A DNA stretch of 64,000 bases from Bolinopsis microptera (Eukaryota; Ctenophora; Tentaculata; Lobata; Bolinopsidae), in assembly GCF_026151205.1 (NCBI RefSeq), contig NC_087076.1:14307675-14371674 (forward strand), written 5' to 3'. The notes below the pieces were generated by a model. It ran no database searches. It was not told where the DNA came from and saw only the letters and a list, made by a program, of their open reading frames with translations. Both the position numbers and the translations under genes were made by a program. This document shows, piece by piece, positions 24,301 to 31,049 of this stretch. The stretch's first letter is position 1, and every line of letters begins with the position of its first letter.

Positions 24301-27300
24301 GAACAGGAGACACCCCACAGACCAAACCACACCACATTTAGGGGTGTAGGACCCGTGTCGGTACAGTTCAGGAGGTGTACATGTGGTGGAGGAGGAAGGG
24401 AGTTTCAGGGAGTGAGGCAGGACTGAGAGTACGGAGGAGAGTTGGAAGTTTCCCAGTTTTACCTCGTTGGTTTCCAAGTCTAGGTAGATGTTTTTAGTGG
24501 AAATATCCCGGTGATCAACTCCGTTGTTTAAGCAGTGGACAACAGCGGATAGCAGCTGCTGGATGATGTCTCTAACTTGGTCTTCGTTAAGAATGTTGGC
24601 TCTGATGACGTCAGAGAGAGGTTCCCAGCTACTGGAGTACTCCAAGATCAGGGTCCAGGTCTTGCTCTCACTCCGGTAGGAGTAGTGGAGGAGTCTCTGG
24701 ATGTTAGGATGTGAGAGTTTGAGAAGGTTGTAAACTTCTACAGGAATCAGCTCGTTGGCAGATGTGGTAACAGGCAGAGTAGGGGAGTAGGGGATAGTCT
24801 TCAGCAGAACTTCCATAATAAGAGATTGTTGAATGTTGATAATGTAATGGGATAATTTGAAGTTTATTAAAATGTGATATTGGTTAAAAAGTGTATCCTG
24901 TATTTATAGTCTTGTAATCACCTCGCGTCACAAGGCGTACACGTGATCTTGTCACGTGATTAGGTGACTGACTGCTGATTACATGCCACAACGTAAACAG
25001 GGAGGTGAGATAGGGAAAATGTTTTGACAAGTGGGAGTCGATCATGTGATCCCATGATTGCATATTCGTCGCAGAACTATGTCGAATCGTATCATGTGAT
25101 TAATTTTCAAGGAATTTCGTAAAGCTACCATAACAAGGTGGAGGGAACTGCCTCTTTGCAGATAAGATATTGTTCTGATTATTGAACAATCGTGCAATCA
25201 AAGTGGTGTAATCAGGGTGAACTGGGTAGCTGCTTGATAATTGTGGAACATCTTAATTACAAATTGTGCTTAAAGCATGGTAGCATTTTACTAAACGCCT
25301 TTAAGCCGAGTCACTATGAAGTTTAATTGACCAGATAAACTATGTTTCCTTCCTTATTGAGGTGCTTCAAATTGAGGGAAAGTGATGATATTTAAACTAT
25401 CATTCCGTCAGAGAGCGGTGGATCGCTGAAAAGTCGAACAAGATAAAAGAGATGACAGTAAGAGGACTGGAACCCGAGATACAGAAACTTATTGCCAAGA
25501 ATAAAGCAGAGATAAAGAGACTCAATGCTGTTCATGAAGCTGATCTTCTAGCTGCAGATGAACGTGCCAGCAAAAGGTTTGTGAATTGAAGGGTTTTATA
25601 TCCAAAACTGCACTAAATAAATTTGCATTAATCTCTGGCTAATCTTAGAGTAAAAACCGCCGATATTCTCCTCAGTCCTTAATTATTATTGGCCTGTACT
25701 TAAGAACTATCCATGTTACACCATATATGGTGAATATATTCACTGTGCAGATTTGTTGCCCAAGTGGAGGAGCTGCGCAAACAGTTAGATGACGAGAAGG
25801 AGGCAGCATGCACGCGTGAGCGTGATAACGCACACAAGCGCTTTGAGAAACAAGTCGAACAGGAGGAAAACGCTTATCAGCAGCAGAGACGACGTTTATA
25901 TGCGGAGGTAGGAGCTACTTCTCTCTATATTATAAGAGTAACGGTTTCCGTGCGATAATTATGCCAAACAAATTGTGAATTTCATGTTTATTGATAGAGA
26001 CTGGTGAAGAATAGAGAAAGTCACTGTCAAATAATGAATGAACCAACCATGTGACATGTTCAGGTACAAGAAGAGAAGGAACGTGCAGCTGAACTTCTCA
26101 ACAAGGACCGAGTTCAGCTCGCCGGGGACAGGAAGGCGATTGAAGAGGAATTCAATACAAAATCAGCCAAAGTGCAAGCCCAGCACACCTTAGAGATGGA
26201 AAAAGTGCAGATGGAACACGATAACACTTTGAGAGATCTGAAGTTACGGATACAAGTGGAGAAGGAACAGTGGCTGGAGAATCAGAAACAAAAGCAGGTA
26301 TAATCATTTGGATACAATTTACATGTTTTTTATTTTCCCCATACAGTATACAGATAGATTAGTACTAAATAAAACTAGCTGTGGCCTCTTTTTGACTTTT
26401 TTGAGATTTTCGGGTTTTAAAAAAATGGAACACAAATATAATGGGTAAGAATAATCGAACGCAATACGGATTCAACGATTCTAGATATTAAAGTTCGAAA
26501 ATAAATACCATGAAAATTCAATGATTGCATTTGAAATTCAAATTATCGATCATAGAAGCAAAGCGAAATTTAAAACTCAATAATTGCATTCTAAGTTCAA
26601 TCGTTTTCGAAATTAAAGGGAAGGAGCTAATCGTATTCTTCGATAGTCAGTTTTTACAGATTTAAAAACTTTTCATCATATTTGGAAATATGGCCGATTT
26701 AAGTAAAATACGCACTCAAAACAAAACTATCACAATACAACTGATTAAAATTTCGCTCCGGTTATGATCTTTGTACGTGTACGTGCGTGTTACAACACCG
26801 TTACTATATCAATTACAGAAATCTCTGATTAGATCGCTTGATCTTTTCAACAGATTACATTTCCACTTTCTGATACATATGGAACAATTCTAGAAAACAT
26901 TTGTCACTTAGAAGTGTTGGTCAAATGTCCATGTCTACTGGTATTCTACAGACTTTGTCCAGCACCTCAATGTAGTTCTCTGAATGGTTCATCAAAACAA
27001 GCTCTAAAACAACAGGAATTTGCAAAACTTCGTGGGTTATGCAACCGCCGACCCATTGATTAAGTTGCTCAAGTTTGATCTGAGTTAAATACAAATTAGA
27101 TTGAACAAAATGAAGTTTACTAACGAAAAAAAGAATCCCAACAGTATTGATAAAAATAAGGATAATAACTGATGAAATACTCAGAAAGTAAATGTTTCAA
27201 TGCTCTTGTCCTGTGCGACATGCTCCTCAGTGGCTCATATAGAGCCTATAACTAGGACCAACAACACAAACAAAGCAAAACAAGACATCAAGTCTGAAGT

Positions 27301-29727
27301 CACGGTTGGACTGGTTACACCTGGTTGAAACGCTTCCATCCCATTACATAATACTGAAATATAACACATTTACAATAAAATACAATCATAACATTATAAT
27401 GAACAGAATATGTATAATCAAAAAATATCAGATACAAATAATAATCAATCGAGAAATGCAAATACAAATAGAACAATCGATAAATGAATCTACAAAATCG
27501 TGTCAAATGACAACTTACTCCTTCGTAATTTTAAATAATTTAAATAATTTTTAAAACTGTATTACAATTGCTTCAACTGTGGTCGGAAATAATGTTTCAT
27601 ATGATCATAATTTGTAGTACATTCAAGATTCTAAATTCTTCTAATGTTTGTTCCGAAGGGCAATTAACGTTTCAAATGGAGCGAGCACTTTGAACGCGAA
27701 ATCCGTACAATACATTTATGATACAAGTTTATATTTTAGCGCTGTGTATGCCAAAAATAAGCGCGCGCGGTACGAGTCATTTGACTGGCATGATCTGCAG
27801 TGAATCTGACGTGCTAGATGCCGCCAAATTAAAATTCAATTTTAAAGAGCTGTTGTCCAAAGCTTAGTATCGGTTGAACTTTCAACCCTTTTAACTGGTC
27901 CAAATTTGGAATTGTTCATATTGTGTCCATTAATCTGTAAAATCTGCATTGCACATTAATGTAAATTTCTACCATCTTTATAATACCCTTCACAGGTAGC
28001 CGAGTTGATGGCAAAGGAACGGGAAATTCGCGAGAACTTGCGGGTAGACCGAAATAAGGAGATCGAAATAGTGATCAGCAAACTCGAGGAACAAGCTGCG
28101 TTGCAAAAAGAGGAAAGCCAGGCTACTCTCGACTGCAGAATGAAACGACTGAAAGACAAATACGAATCACAGGTATTTGAATAAACGCTAAACAGTTCGC
28201 TGTTATTATTTCAAAGTTAGTTTTGTTCAAGTCCACTTCAACTTGCGAGTTGCGACTGCTTCTAGTATCTTTTGAAACCATACCAGTCGCATGCTGATTG
28301 GTCAACGCTCAACGCCCAGTTCTTGTCGAATTTTGGCTCAACCTGACAAAATATGACGCTTTGACAAACCGGTAAATATCAAGCGTCAGGGTATATCTGA
28401 ACTCCTTAACTACTCCCACATTTACAAATACATACCCCGCAGATAGGTGACGTAGAGCACCTCAACAACACGACACAGAGTAAGCTGAATGTCATGAAGG
28501 AGCGTGTCACCGACCTTGAGGCTGATAACATAAGGTTACGAGGTCACATCAAGTCACTGGAGAGGCAGAATGAGGACCTTGAGAAGGTTATTTTTATTTT
28601 ATTTTTCTATATTTCTGAATATCATTTCGTGATTACATGGTTTGGTGTTACAATATGCTTTTCGTATATTATCATCTCGACTTTTAAATGTTAATGTCGA
28701 GTTTGTTTCAGTTCTCGAGTCGTCTGAAAGGGGAACGAGACAAGGTTGAAGAAGTGATAAGAGGTGAATTCTCTGAGAGACTTGTCACATTAGAAGAGGA
28801 AAACAAGAATGCTAAATCAGAGCTCATAGAGTGTAAAACTCGACACAAATTCGAGTTTGAGAGACAGGGCAGGCTTCACGAGGATGAAATGGGAGAGGTA
28901 AATGTGATGAAACACAAATTCTCCTTATAATTCTCCTTGAATAACGTTGTCATGATGTAACATTGTTTTTTTTTGGTTAACAATTCTTTCTTGTTCCCTT
29001 GAAAGATGGCAAAAAAGAGAAGGATGTTGTAAAAAGGAGCACATTTCTTCACTCCTACCTATCCCAACCGATCCATAATAATCTTATTTGTCACCTGCCA
29101 GTAGACCATTTGTTACAGCATGTCAACATGGGCTGCCATGTATGATTTGAAGGTTTCAGGAACTAACAGGCCATTTAATTTTTCATGGTGATACAATGGG
29201 GACTGTATAATATACAGCCACACCAATATATAGTCTTTATTGGTCTGGCTCCAGTCATTTATCATTTATGTGCATAGTTCCTTTAAAAGGGACCAAGATA
29301 TAAGGAGGCTAAGATAGTAAAAAAACATTTTTCCCTTAAATCATGTTAAAGAGATAGACATCCGTAAATACAAATGAGTCTATATCTTTTGGCTGTGGAG
29401 CACCTATTACTCCTTTAATATTAAAAAAGTAAAAAGAAGAGTAATGAGTACCCTGCACTATATACAGAACTATTTTATTCAAGCAAGAAAAATGAAAAAC
29501 CACCTTTTATTTCATTCATATCGACGAAATGATATGTTTTTAACGATATTTTCTCTATTCAAGATATTATTCAGGTACAGAGCCGAATAAAAACTGCTTT
29601 TGCGAAGAGAGATGAACTGATAAAAGAATTGAGGGATAAAAGTGGGCAAGCTTCGGCCCGGGCAGATCACTTAGAAGCTCTGTTGATAAAACAAAGAGAA
29701 CAACTGCTCCGACCCGTTCCAAAATGA
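3359..29727 (+). CDS. CEP131: Centrosomal protein CEP131 (AZI1), 19 exons, about 996 aa
   Basis: CEP131 is a centriolar-satellite and basal-body protein needed for cilium and sperm-flagellum assembly. Coding exons: 3359-3430, 3670-3745, 4033-4151, 4348-4536, 4725-4832, 4997-5119, 5176-5585, 5762-5888, 6226-6417, 6540-6647, 6846-6962, 7076-7209, 25412-25576, 25751-25907, 26064-26297, 27996-28172, 28443-28586, 28712-28897, 29575-29727. All junctions are GT-AG and the phases agree. Residues 1-120 are Ser/Arg-rich; an IQ motif (KIQRHWRKYQ) lies near 122-131; 140-380 is charged linker; from about 409 to the end it is a long coiled coil. Landmarks shared with vertebrate CEP131 include QRHLGFIDQLI, VRGLEPEIQKLI and a C-terminal RADHLEALL. 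Length is close to the human protein (about 1080). The exon 6/7 junction (intron 5120-5175, 56 bp) is the weak point: without it there is a frame break. The intron after residue 591 is expanded to 18.2 kb by a tandem array. Confidence 0.93.
7332..8051 (-). CDS. PIM-like pseudokinase, array copy 1 (239 aa)
   Basis: An intronless ORF similar to the PIM family of Ser/Thr kinases. It begins at strand beta-3, with K6 in the VAIK position; the glycine-rich loop is absent. E27 (IPVEV) matches the alpha-C glutamate. HRD is at 102-104 with N109 kept, but the usual HRDLK lysine is S106. The DFG motif is NFQ at 123-125, so the magnesium-binding aspartate is lost. PPE (148-150), VWSVG (164-168) and a final HPWI (230-233) follow. 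The missing G-loop and DFG predict a pseudokinase, perhaps a decoy or scaffold; that role is inference. A TATA box 84 bp upstream of the ATG leaves no room for an upstream coding exon. This is the most divergent copy (N83, A184, M221, I228, T237). Confidence 0.85.
   Translation of the reverse strand: MEVLLKTIPYSPTLPVTTSANELIPVEVYNLLKLSHPNIQRLLHYSYRSESKTWTLILEYSSSWEPLSDVIRANILNEDQVRNIIQQLLSAVVHCLNNGVDHRDISTKNIYLDLETNEVKLGNFQLSSVLSVLPHSLKLPSSSTTCTPPELYRHGSYTPKCGVVWSVGCLLFELLSGSKPLLSAADAARNNVRWEMLPPNSVSSDVYSLILDCLDPNTEHMLPLRKLIKHPWIVNETFV
8052..8340 (-). promoter_or_regulatory. Pseudokinase copy 1 promoter: TATA box, twin CACGTG and CATGTG boxes
   Basis: On the minus strand a CTATAAATA box (8135-8143) lies 84 bp before the ATG. 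Two palindromic CACGTG E-boxes (8173-8178 and 8186-8191) follow, 13 bp apart, the second inside GTCACGTGA. Two CATGTG boxes (8276-8281 and 8326-8331) lie further up. bHLH-ZIP factors of the MITF/TFE, USF and MYC type bind such sites; which one acts here is not known. Confidence 0.6.
8533..9869 (+). mobile_element. 5'-truncated non-LTR retrotransposon (LINE), subtype A, array unit 1
   Basis: Fragments of a reverse transcriptase appear in shifting frames. The segment at 8569-8922 includes YNIPLYINFVDFKAAFDSID, the palm motif typical of RTE/CR1-like LINEs. A C-terminal stretch (9500-9916) has a basic RPRKNWL-like motif seen near LINE ORF ends. The YADD catalytic box is broken: at about 9098-9112 the bases read D, stop, A, Y, D. 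The 3' end is followed by ctttaagcc (9870-9878), the target-site duplication. Confidence 0.85.
9912..9982 (+). pseudogene. Copy of the 3' part of CEP131 exon 11 (unit 2)
   Basis: 71 bases matching 7139-7209, still open in the CEP131 frame, with an intact GT donor (gtacatt) after it. The 5' part of the exon and its acceptor are missing; LINE-flank sequence is fused directly to it. Confidence 0.9.
10102..10821 (-). CDS. PIM-like pseudokinase, array copy 2 (239 aa)
   Basis: Full-length copy with the same K6, E27, HRD, NFQ and HPWI landmarks as copy 1. It differs from the array consensus by G206 in place of V206. No stop or frameshift. It lies between an exon-11 fragment and a subtype B LINE. 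Confidence 0.85.
   Translation of the reverse strand: MEVLLKTIPYSPTLPVTTSANELIPVEVYNLLKLSHPNIQRLLHYSYRSESKTWTLILEYSSSWEPLSDVIRANILNEDQVRDIIQQLLSAVVHCLNNGVDHRDISTKNIYLDLETNEVKLGNFQLSSVLSVLPHSLKLPSSSTTCTPPELYRHGSYTPKCGVVWSVGCLLFELLSGSKPLLSTADAARNNVRWEMLPPNSVSSDGYSLILDCLDPNTEHRLPLRKLVKHPWIVNEIFV
10822..11110 (-). promoter_or_regulatory. Pseudokinase copy 2 promoter
   Basis: TATA box 10906-10914 (minus strand), twin CACGTG at 10945-10950 and 10958-10963, with two CATGTG boxes further upstream. Confidence 0.55.
11311..12676 (+). mobile_element. 5'-truncated LINE, subtype B, array unit 2
   Basis: Subtype B differs from A by the EHNIPELYYISLVDFKAAF version of the palm segment (11350-11820) and by internal deletions such as the loss of the YFEVYSGIEVE segment. 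The left flank keeps cgccttaaagcc and the right flank is ctttaagcc (12677-12685). Frames are broken by several indels. Confidence 0.83.
12719..12788 (+). pseudogene. Copy of the 3' part of CEP131 exon 11 (unit 3)
   Basis: 70 bases. One base is missing near the 5' edge (cttgagagggtc), so this copy is out of frame at its start. The donor gtacatt is intact. Confidence 0.88.
12905..13624 (-). CDS. PIM-like pseudokinase, array copy 3 (239 aa)
   Basis: Intact. It carries A13 (shared only with copy 5) and a unique E108 next to the catalytic-loop asparagine N109. The shared A13 supports dimer duplication. The other kinase landmarks are unchanged. Confidence 0.85.
   Translation of the reverse strand: MEVLLKTIPYSPALPVTTSANELIPVEVYNLLKLSHPNIQRLLHYSYRSESKTWTLILEYSSSWEPLSDVIRANILNEDQVRDIIQQLLSAVVHCLNNGVDHRDISTENIYLDLETNEVKLGNFQLSSVLSVLPHSLKLPSSSTTCTPPELYRHGSYTPKCGVVWSVGCLLFELLSGSKPLLSTADAARNNVRWEMLPPNSVSSDVYSLILDCLDPNTEHRLPLRKLVKHPWIVNEIFV
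13625..13900 (-). promoter_or_regulatory. Pseudokinase copy 3 promoter
   Basis: TATA box 13691-13699 and twin CACGTG at 13730-13735 and 13743-13748. A short deletion near 13668 (between the ATG and the TATA box) is shared only with copy 5. Confidence 0.55.
14088..15483 (+). mobile_element. 5'-truncated LINE, subtype A, array unit 3
   Basis: Reverse transcriptase palm at 14217-14660; stop in the YADD box. It contains a perfect 45-bp palindrome (14763-14807) that unit 1 lacks. Right flank ctttaagcc at 15484-15492. Confidence 0.84.
14763..14807. repeat. Perfect inverted repeat, 22-bp arms, 1-base centre
   Basis: Arms tttagaaaacggcctctgcg(tc) and its exact complement are separated by one t at 14785. 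Unit 1 has only the right arm (near 9201-9224), so the left arm arose by a local inverted copy. The same hairpin is in unit 5 at 20346-20390. Confidence 0.95.
15526..15596 (+). pseudogene. Copy of the 3' part of CEP131 exon 11 (unit 4)
   Basis: 71 bases with the gtacatt donor. The cttgagaag and atcaaagcc variants are shared with the unit 6 copy at 21109. Confidence 0.9.
15713..16432 (-). CDS. PIM-like pseudokinase, array copy 4 (239 aa)
   Basis: Intact and equal to the array consensus protein. Its predicted product is identical to that of copy 6. Confidence 0.85.
   Translation of the reverse strand: MEVLLKTIPYSPTLPVTTSANELIPVEVYNLLKLSHPNIQRLLHYSYRSESKTWTLILEYSSSWEPLSDVIRANILNEDQVRDIIQQLLSAVVHCLNNGVDHRDISTKNIYLDLETNEVKLGNFQLSSVLSVLPHSLKLPSSSTTCTPPELYRHGSYTPKCGVVWSVGCLLFELLSGSKPLLSTADAARNNVRWEMLPPNSVSSDVYSLILDCLDPNTEHRLPLRKLVKHPWIVNEIFV
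16433..16715 (-). promoter_or_regulatory. Pseudokinase copy 4 promoter
   Basis: TATA box 16516-16524 and twin CACGTG at 16554-16559 and 16567-16572. The distal CATGTG box is mutated to catttg here, the only copy with that change. Confidence 0.55.
16921..18259 (+). mobile_element. 5'-truncated LINE, subtype B, array unit 4
   Basis: Palm segment 17012-17446, then an ORF fragment (17386-17571) that keeps the YADD catalytic motif within LDTDYADDMAMLG. Frameshifts separate the pieces. A deletion of about 20 bases near 17609 sets it apart from unit 6. Right flank ctttaagcc at 18260-18268. Confidence 0.84.
18302..18372 (+). pseudogene. Copy of the 3' part of CEP131 exon 11 (unit 5)
   Basis: 71 bases, open in the CEP131 frame, intact gtacatt donor, no acceptor. 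Confidence 0.9.
18489..19208 (-). CDS. PIM-like pseudokinase, array copy 5 (239 aa)
   Basis: Intact. Consensus apart from A13, shared with copy 3 which lies one dimer (5584 bp) upstream. Confidence 0.85.
   Translation of the reverse strand: MEVLLKTIPYSPALPVTTSANELIPVEVYNLLKLSHPNIQRLLHYSYRSESKTWTLILEYSSSWEPLSDVIRANILNEDQVRDIIQQLLSAVVHCLNNGVDHRDISTKNIYLDLETNEVKLGNFQLSSVLSVLPHSLKLPSSSTTCTPPELYRHGSYTPKCGVVWSVGCLLFELLSGSKPLLSTADAARNNVRWEMLPPNSVSSDVYSLILDCLDPNTEHRLPLRKLVKHPWIVNEIFV
19209..19480 (-). promoter_or_regulatory. Pseudokinase copy 5 promoter
   Basis: TATA box 19275-19283 and twin CACGTG at 19314-19319 and 19327-19332. Carries the same short deletion as copy 3. Confidence 0.55.
19672..21066 (+). 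mobile_element. 5'-truncated LINE, subtype A, array unit 5
   Basis: Near-identical to unit 3 (14088-15483), including the 45-bp palindrome and the stop in YADD; a one-base difference shifts the frame near 20010. Right flank ctttaagcc at 21067-21075. Confidence 0.84.
20346..20390. repeat. Perfect inverted repeat, second copy
   Basis: Same 22-bp arms and single-base centre as 14763-14807, 5583 bp downstream of it. Confidence 0.95.
21109..21179 (+). pseudogene. Copy of the 3' part of CEP131 exon 11 (unit 6)
   Basis: 71 bases with the same variants as the unit 4 copy; intact donor. Confidence 0.9.
21296..22015 (-). CDS. PIM-like pseudokinase, array copy 6 (239 aa)
   Basis: Intact. Predicted protein identical to copy 4, 5583 bp upstream, while the DNA differs at several sites. 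Confidence 0.85.
   Translation of the reverse strand: MEVLLKTIPYSPTLPVTTSANELIPVEVYNLLKLSHPNIQRLLHYSYRSESKTWTLILEYSSSWEPLSDVIRANILNEDQVRDIIQQLLSAVVHCLNNGVDHRDISTKNIYLDLETNEVKLGNFQLSSVLSVLPHSLKLPSSSTTCTPPELYRHGSYTPKCGVVWSVGCLLFELLSGSKPLLSTADAARNNVRWEMLPPNSVSSDVYSLILDCLDPNTEHRLPLRKLVKHPWIVNEIFV
22016..22300 (-). promoter_or_regulatory. Pseudokinase copy 6 promoter
   Basis: TATA box 22100-22108 and twin CACGTG at 22139-22144 and 22152-22157. Confidence 0.55.
22508..23867 (+). mobile_element. 5'-truncated LINE, subtype B, array unit 6
   Basis: Palm segment 22602-23012; the YADD box is present near 23060-23076 but lies in a separate frame fragment. Right flank is a one-base variant, ctttaggcc (23868-23876). 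Confidence 0.84.
23910..23980 (+). pseudogene. Copy of the 3' part of CEP131 exon 11 (unit 7)
   Basis: 71 bases, open frame, intact gtacatt donor. This is the copy nearest to the true exon 12 at 25412. Confidence 0.9.
24097..24816 (-). CDS. PIM-like pseudokinase, array copy 7 (239 aa)
   Basis: Intact; Q220 replaces H220. This is the only copy whose upstream flank carries no LINE, so it may keep the layout that existed before the LINE inserted. Confidence 0.85.
   Translation of the reverse strand: MEVLLKTIPYSPTLPVTTSANELIPVEVYNLLKLSHPNIQRLLHYSYRSESKTWTLILEYSSSWEPLSDVIRANILNEDQVRDIIQQLLSAVVHCLNNGVDHRDISTKNIYLDLETNEVKLGNFQLSSVLSVLPHSLKLPSSSTTCTPPELYRHGSYTPKCGVVWSVGCLLFELLSGSKPLLSTADAARNNVRWEMLPPNSVSSDVYSLILDCLDPNTEQRLPLRKLVKHPWIVNEIFV
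24817..25110 (-). promoter_or_regulatory. Pseudokinase copy 7 promoter
   Basis: TATA box 24901-24909, 85 bp before the ATG; twin CACGTG at 24940-24945 and 24953-24958; CATGTG boxes further up. Confidence 0.55.
25299..25307. other. Pre-insertion (empty) LINE target site
   Basis: The sequence aaacgcctttaagccgagtcac continues here without a LINE (given in two parts: aaacgcctttaagcc then gagtcac). In units 1-6 the LINE sits between the left copy (cttaaagcc or a variant) and the right copy (ctttaagcc) of this 9-mer. Confidence 0.85.
26298..27995. other. CEP131 intron with dispersed repeat fragments
   Basis: A 1.7 kb AT-rich intron. The stretch near 26776-26815 (cgtgcgtgttacaacaccg) resembles 46575-46605, so a degenerate dispersed repeat is likely. 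ORFs here (27306-27554 and the opposite strand) look like chance reading of AT-rich DNA. Confidence 0.4.
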
Positions 29728-29920
29728 GAGCTATCAACCGTGGACCCGAACAATTCTTTGAAAAAATCAATCCAAACAATTAGACGACTCCCATTTTAAC
29801 AAATTAATCAATATCAGAAAGTTAATTACGTTTAAGGATGTCTAATAGAAGGTTTTTTGACTTTTTCTTTTTACTTTGATGGACGGAAAAGATAATATAG
29901 GGAACTTTTCTCTTTTCAAG

Positions 29921-29926
29921 AATAAA
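29921..29926 (+). promoter_or_regulatory. Putative CEP131 polyadenylation signal
   Basis: Canonical aataaa about 195 bases after the CEP131 stop codon. Confidence 0.5.
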
Positions 29927-30167
29927 TGCCTAATGTTGACTGAGTATTGGTTGTAAATAGCTGTGTATAACCCTGATTAATTTATTTTTATCAGAAAACA
30001 TTTTTAGAGAACCGCGTTTTGTATCTTCGCCTTCACTGAACTCCTCTTGCATGCTGTAAATACCTTTGTCTACTCAACTCTTCAGATTGAACTGTCGTCA
30101 CGCTTTATGAGTAGCTTGCTTAATGCTTATTAGCTTCTTACAAATTTTTAAGAAAAGTGTCTCCAGA

Positions 30168-30284
30168 ATGGAGAGAAAAATAATTGGTTCCGGATTTCAA
30201 GTCGCCGTGATAGCGGGAACATCACTGCAACTATCATTTAACAGAAATTTGGACCTATTACAGATTCCTCTTTTAATGTTTAAG
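30168..30284 (+). CDS. Candidate first coding exon, unrecognised (39 codons)
   Basis: An ATG at 30168 opens a frame that ends exactly at a strong consensus donor (TTTAAG|gtaagt, 30284/30285). The peptide is mildly hydrophobic and has no known motif. A pyrimidine-rich acceptor (ttttttacag, ending 30752) would add a short in-frame tail inside the neighbouring inverted-repeat element. A real gene is unproven. Confidence 0.25.
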
Positions 30285-30351
30285 GTAAGTGGATACTTTG
30301 TCTATTCTGTCGATTAGCAGTATTTAAGATAAATATCAGCATCATCCCTGA

Positions 30352-31049
30352 CGTTTTCTGACAAAAGTGCTTAAGTACACTAAGGTTCATTTCGTGCAAA
30401 TTGACTCTAAAGATTTCACTTCTGTAATTGCTCTGGGATAGCTGCTGTCAAATTTAAACTGCACCCACTATGTTTCTAAGGTGTTTTGTCGACTTTTAAG
30501 ACTTATGACAAGGTGCCTCAAAATCACAAATTATAGTTTGAATTTCTTAGAAAAGTGCTTAAGTACAGCTACATCAGTAGAAACTCCATCTTCTGATGAA
30601 AATGACCCGTTCAAACCATTGGTCATCGAAAATATGACAAAAAATTAGCCTAAAACTGTTGTGATGAAACACTGGTTGTAATATTGGGAAGGGCTGAAAT
30701 AAAATTTCGTTTTCTGATAATATTTCTTAAGTGCAATAATTGTTTTTTACAGGCCAAGAGACCCACGATCACCAAATTTCCGTCACTAGGTCAGTTTTGG
30801 TCGTAGAAAACAATGCAACTATTTTCAGTTCCCGAAATGGCACCGTTTTCAAAAATGGTCTTTTGTTTAAGCACTTTTCTGAGAAAAATGAAAATTGTTT
30901 GCAATTTAGGGGTTCCAAAAAGGGGGTTTTGGGGGGTCGGCGAATGTATTAAATGGTTCTCAGGGATAGTTCTTGACCCAAAAACATAAGTTAAACCAAA
31001 AAAATCCGAAATTTCCAAAATGTTACTTAAGCACTTTTGTCAGAAAACG
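30352..31049. mobile_element. 698-bp terminal-inverted-repeat element (MITE-like)
   Basis: The ends are exact 26-bp inverted repeats (30352-30377 and 31024-31049) starting cgttttctgacaaaagtgct. The aaagtgcttaag core recurs inside at about 30552 and, inverted, at about 30867, so the interior is built of sub-repeats. There is no transposase. I see no clear target-site duplication, so the family is open. Confidence 0.7.

Larger units (their letters stand above)
7139..25345. repeat. Tandem array, about 2.8 kb period, 6 full units plus one partial, inside a CEP131 intron
   Basis: Units run approximately 7139-9911, 9912-12718, 12719-15525, 15526-18301, 18302-21108, 21109-23909 and a partial 23910-25345 (2773, 2807, 2807, 2776, 2807, 2801 bp and the remainder). 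Each unit holds, in order on the plus strand: the last 71 bases of CEP131 exon 11 with its donor, a minus-strand PIM-like pseudokinase gene, that gene's promoter, and a 5'-truncated LINE. The first unit's exon end is the real CEP131 exon. The last unit lacks the LINE. LINE subtypes alternate A,B,A,B,A,B, so units 3-4 and 5-6 are close copies of a dimer with a period of about 5.58 kb. Confidence 0.95.

Noticed and set aside
7139-25345. Regular repeats taken as a CRISPR-like array
   Set aside because: Units are 2.8 kb, contain genes and LINE fragments, and lie in an animal intron.
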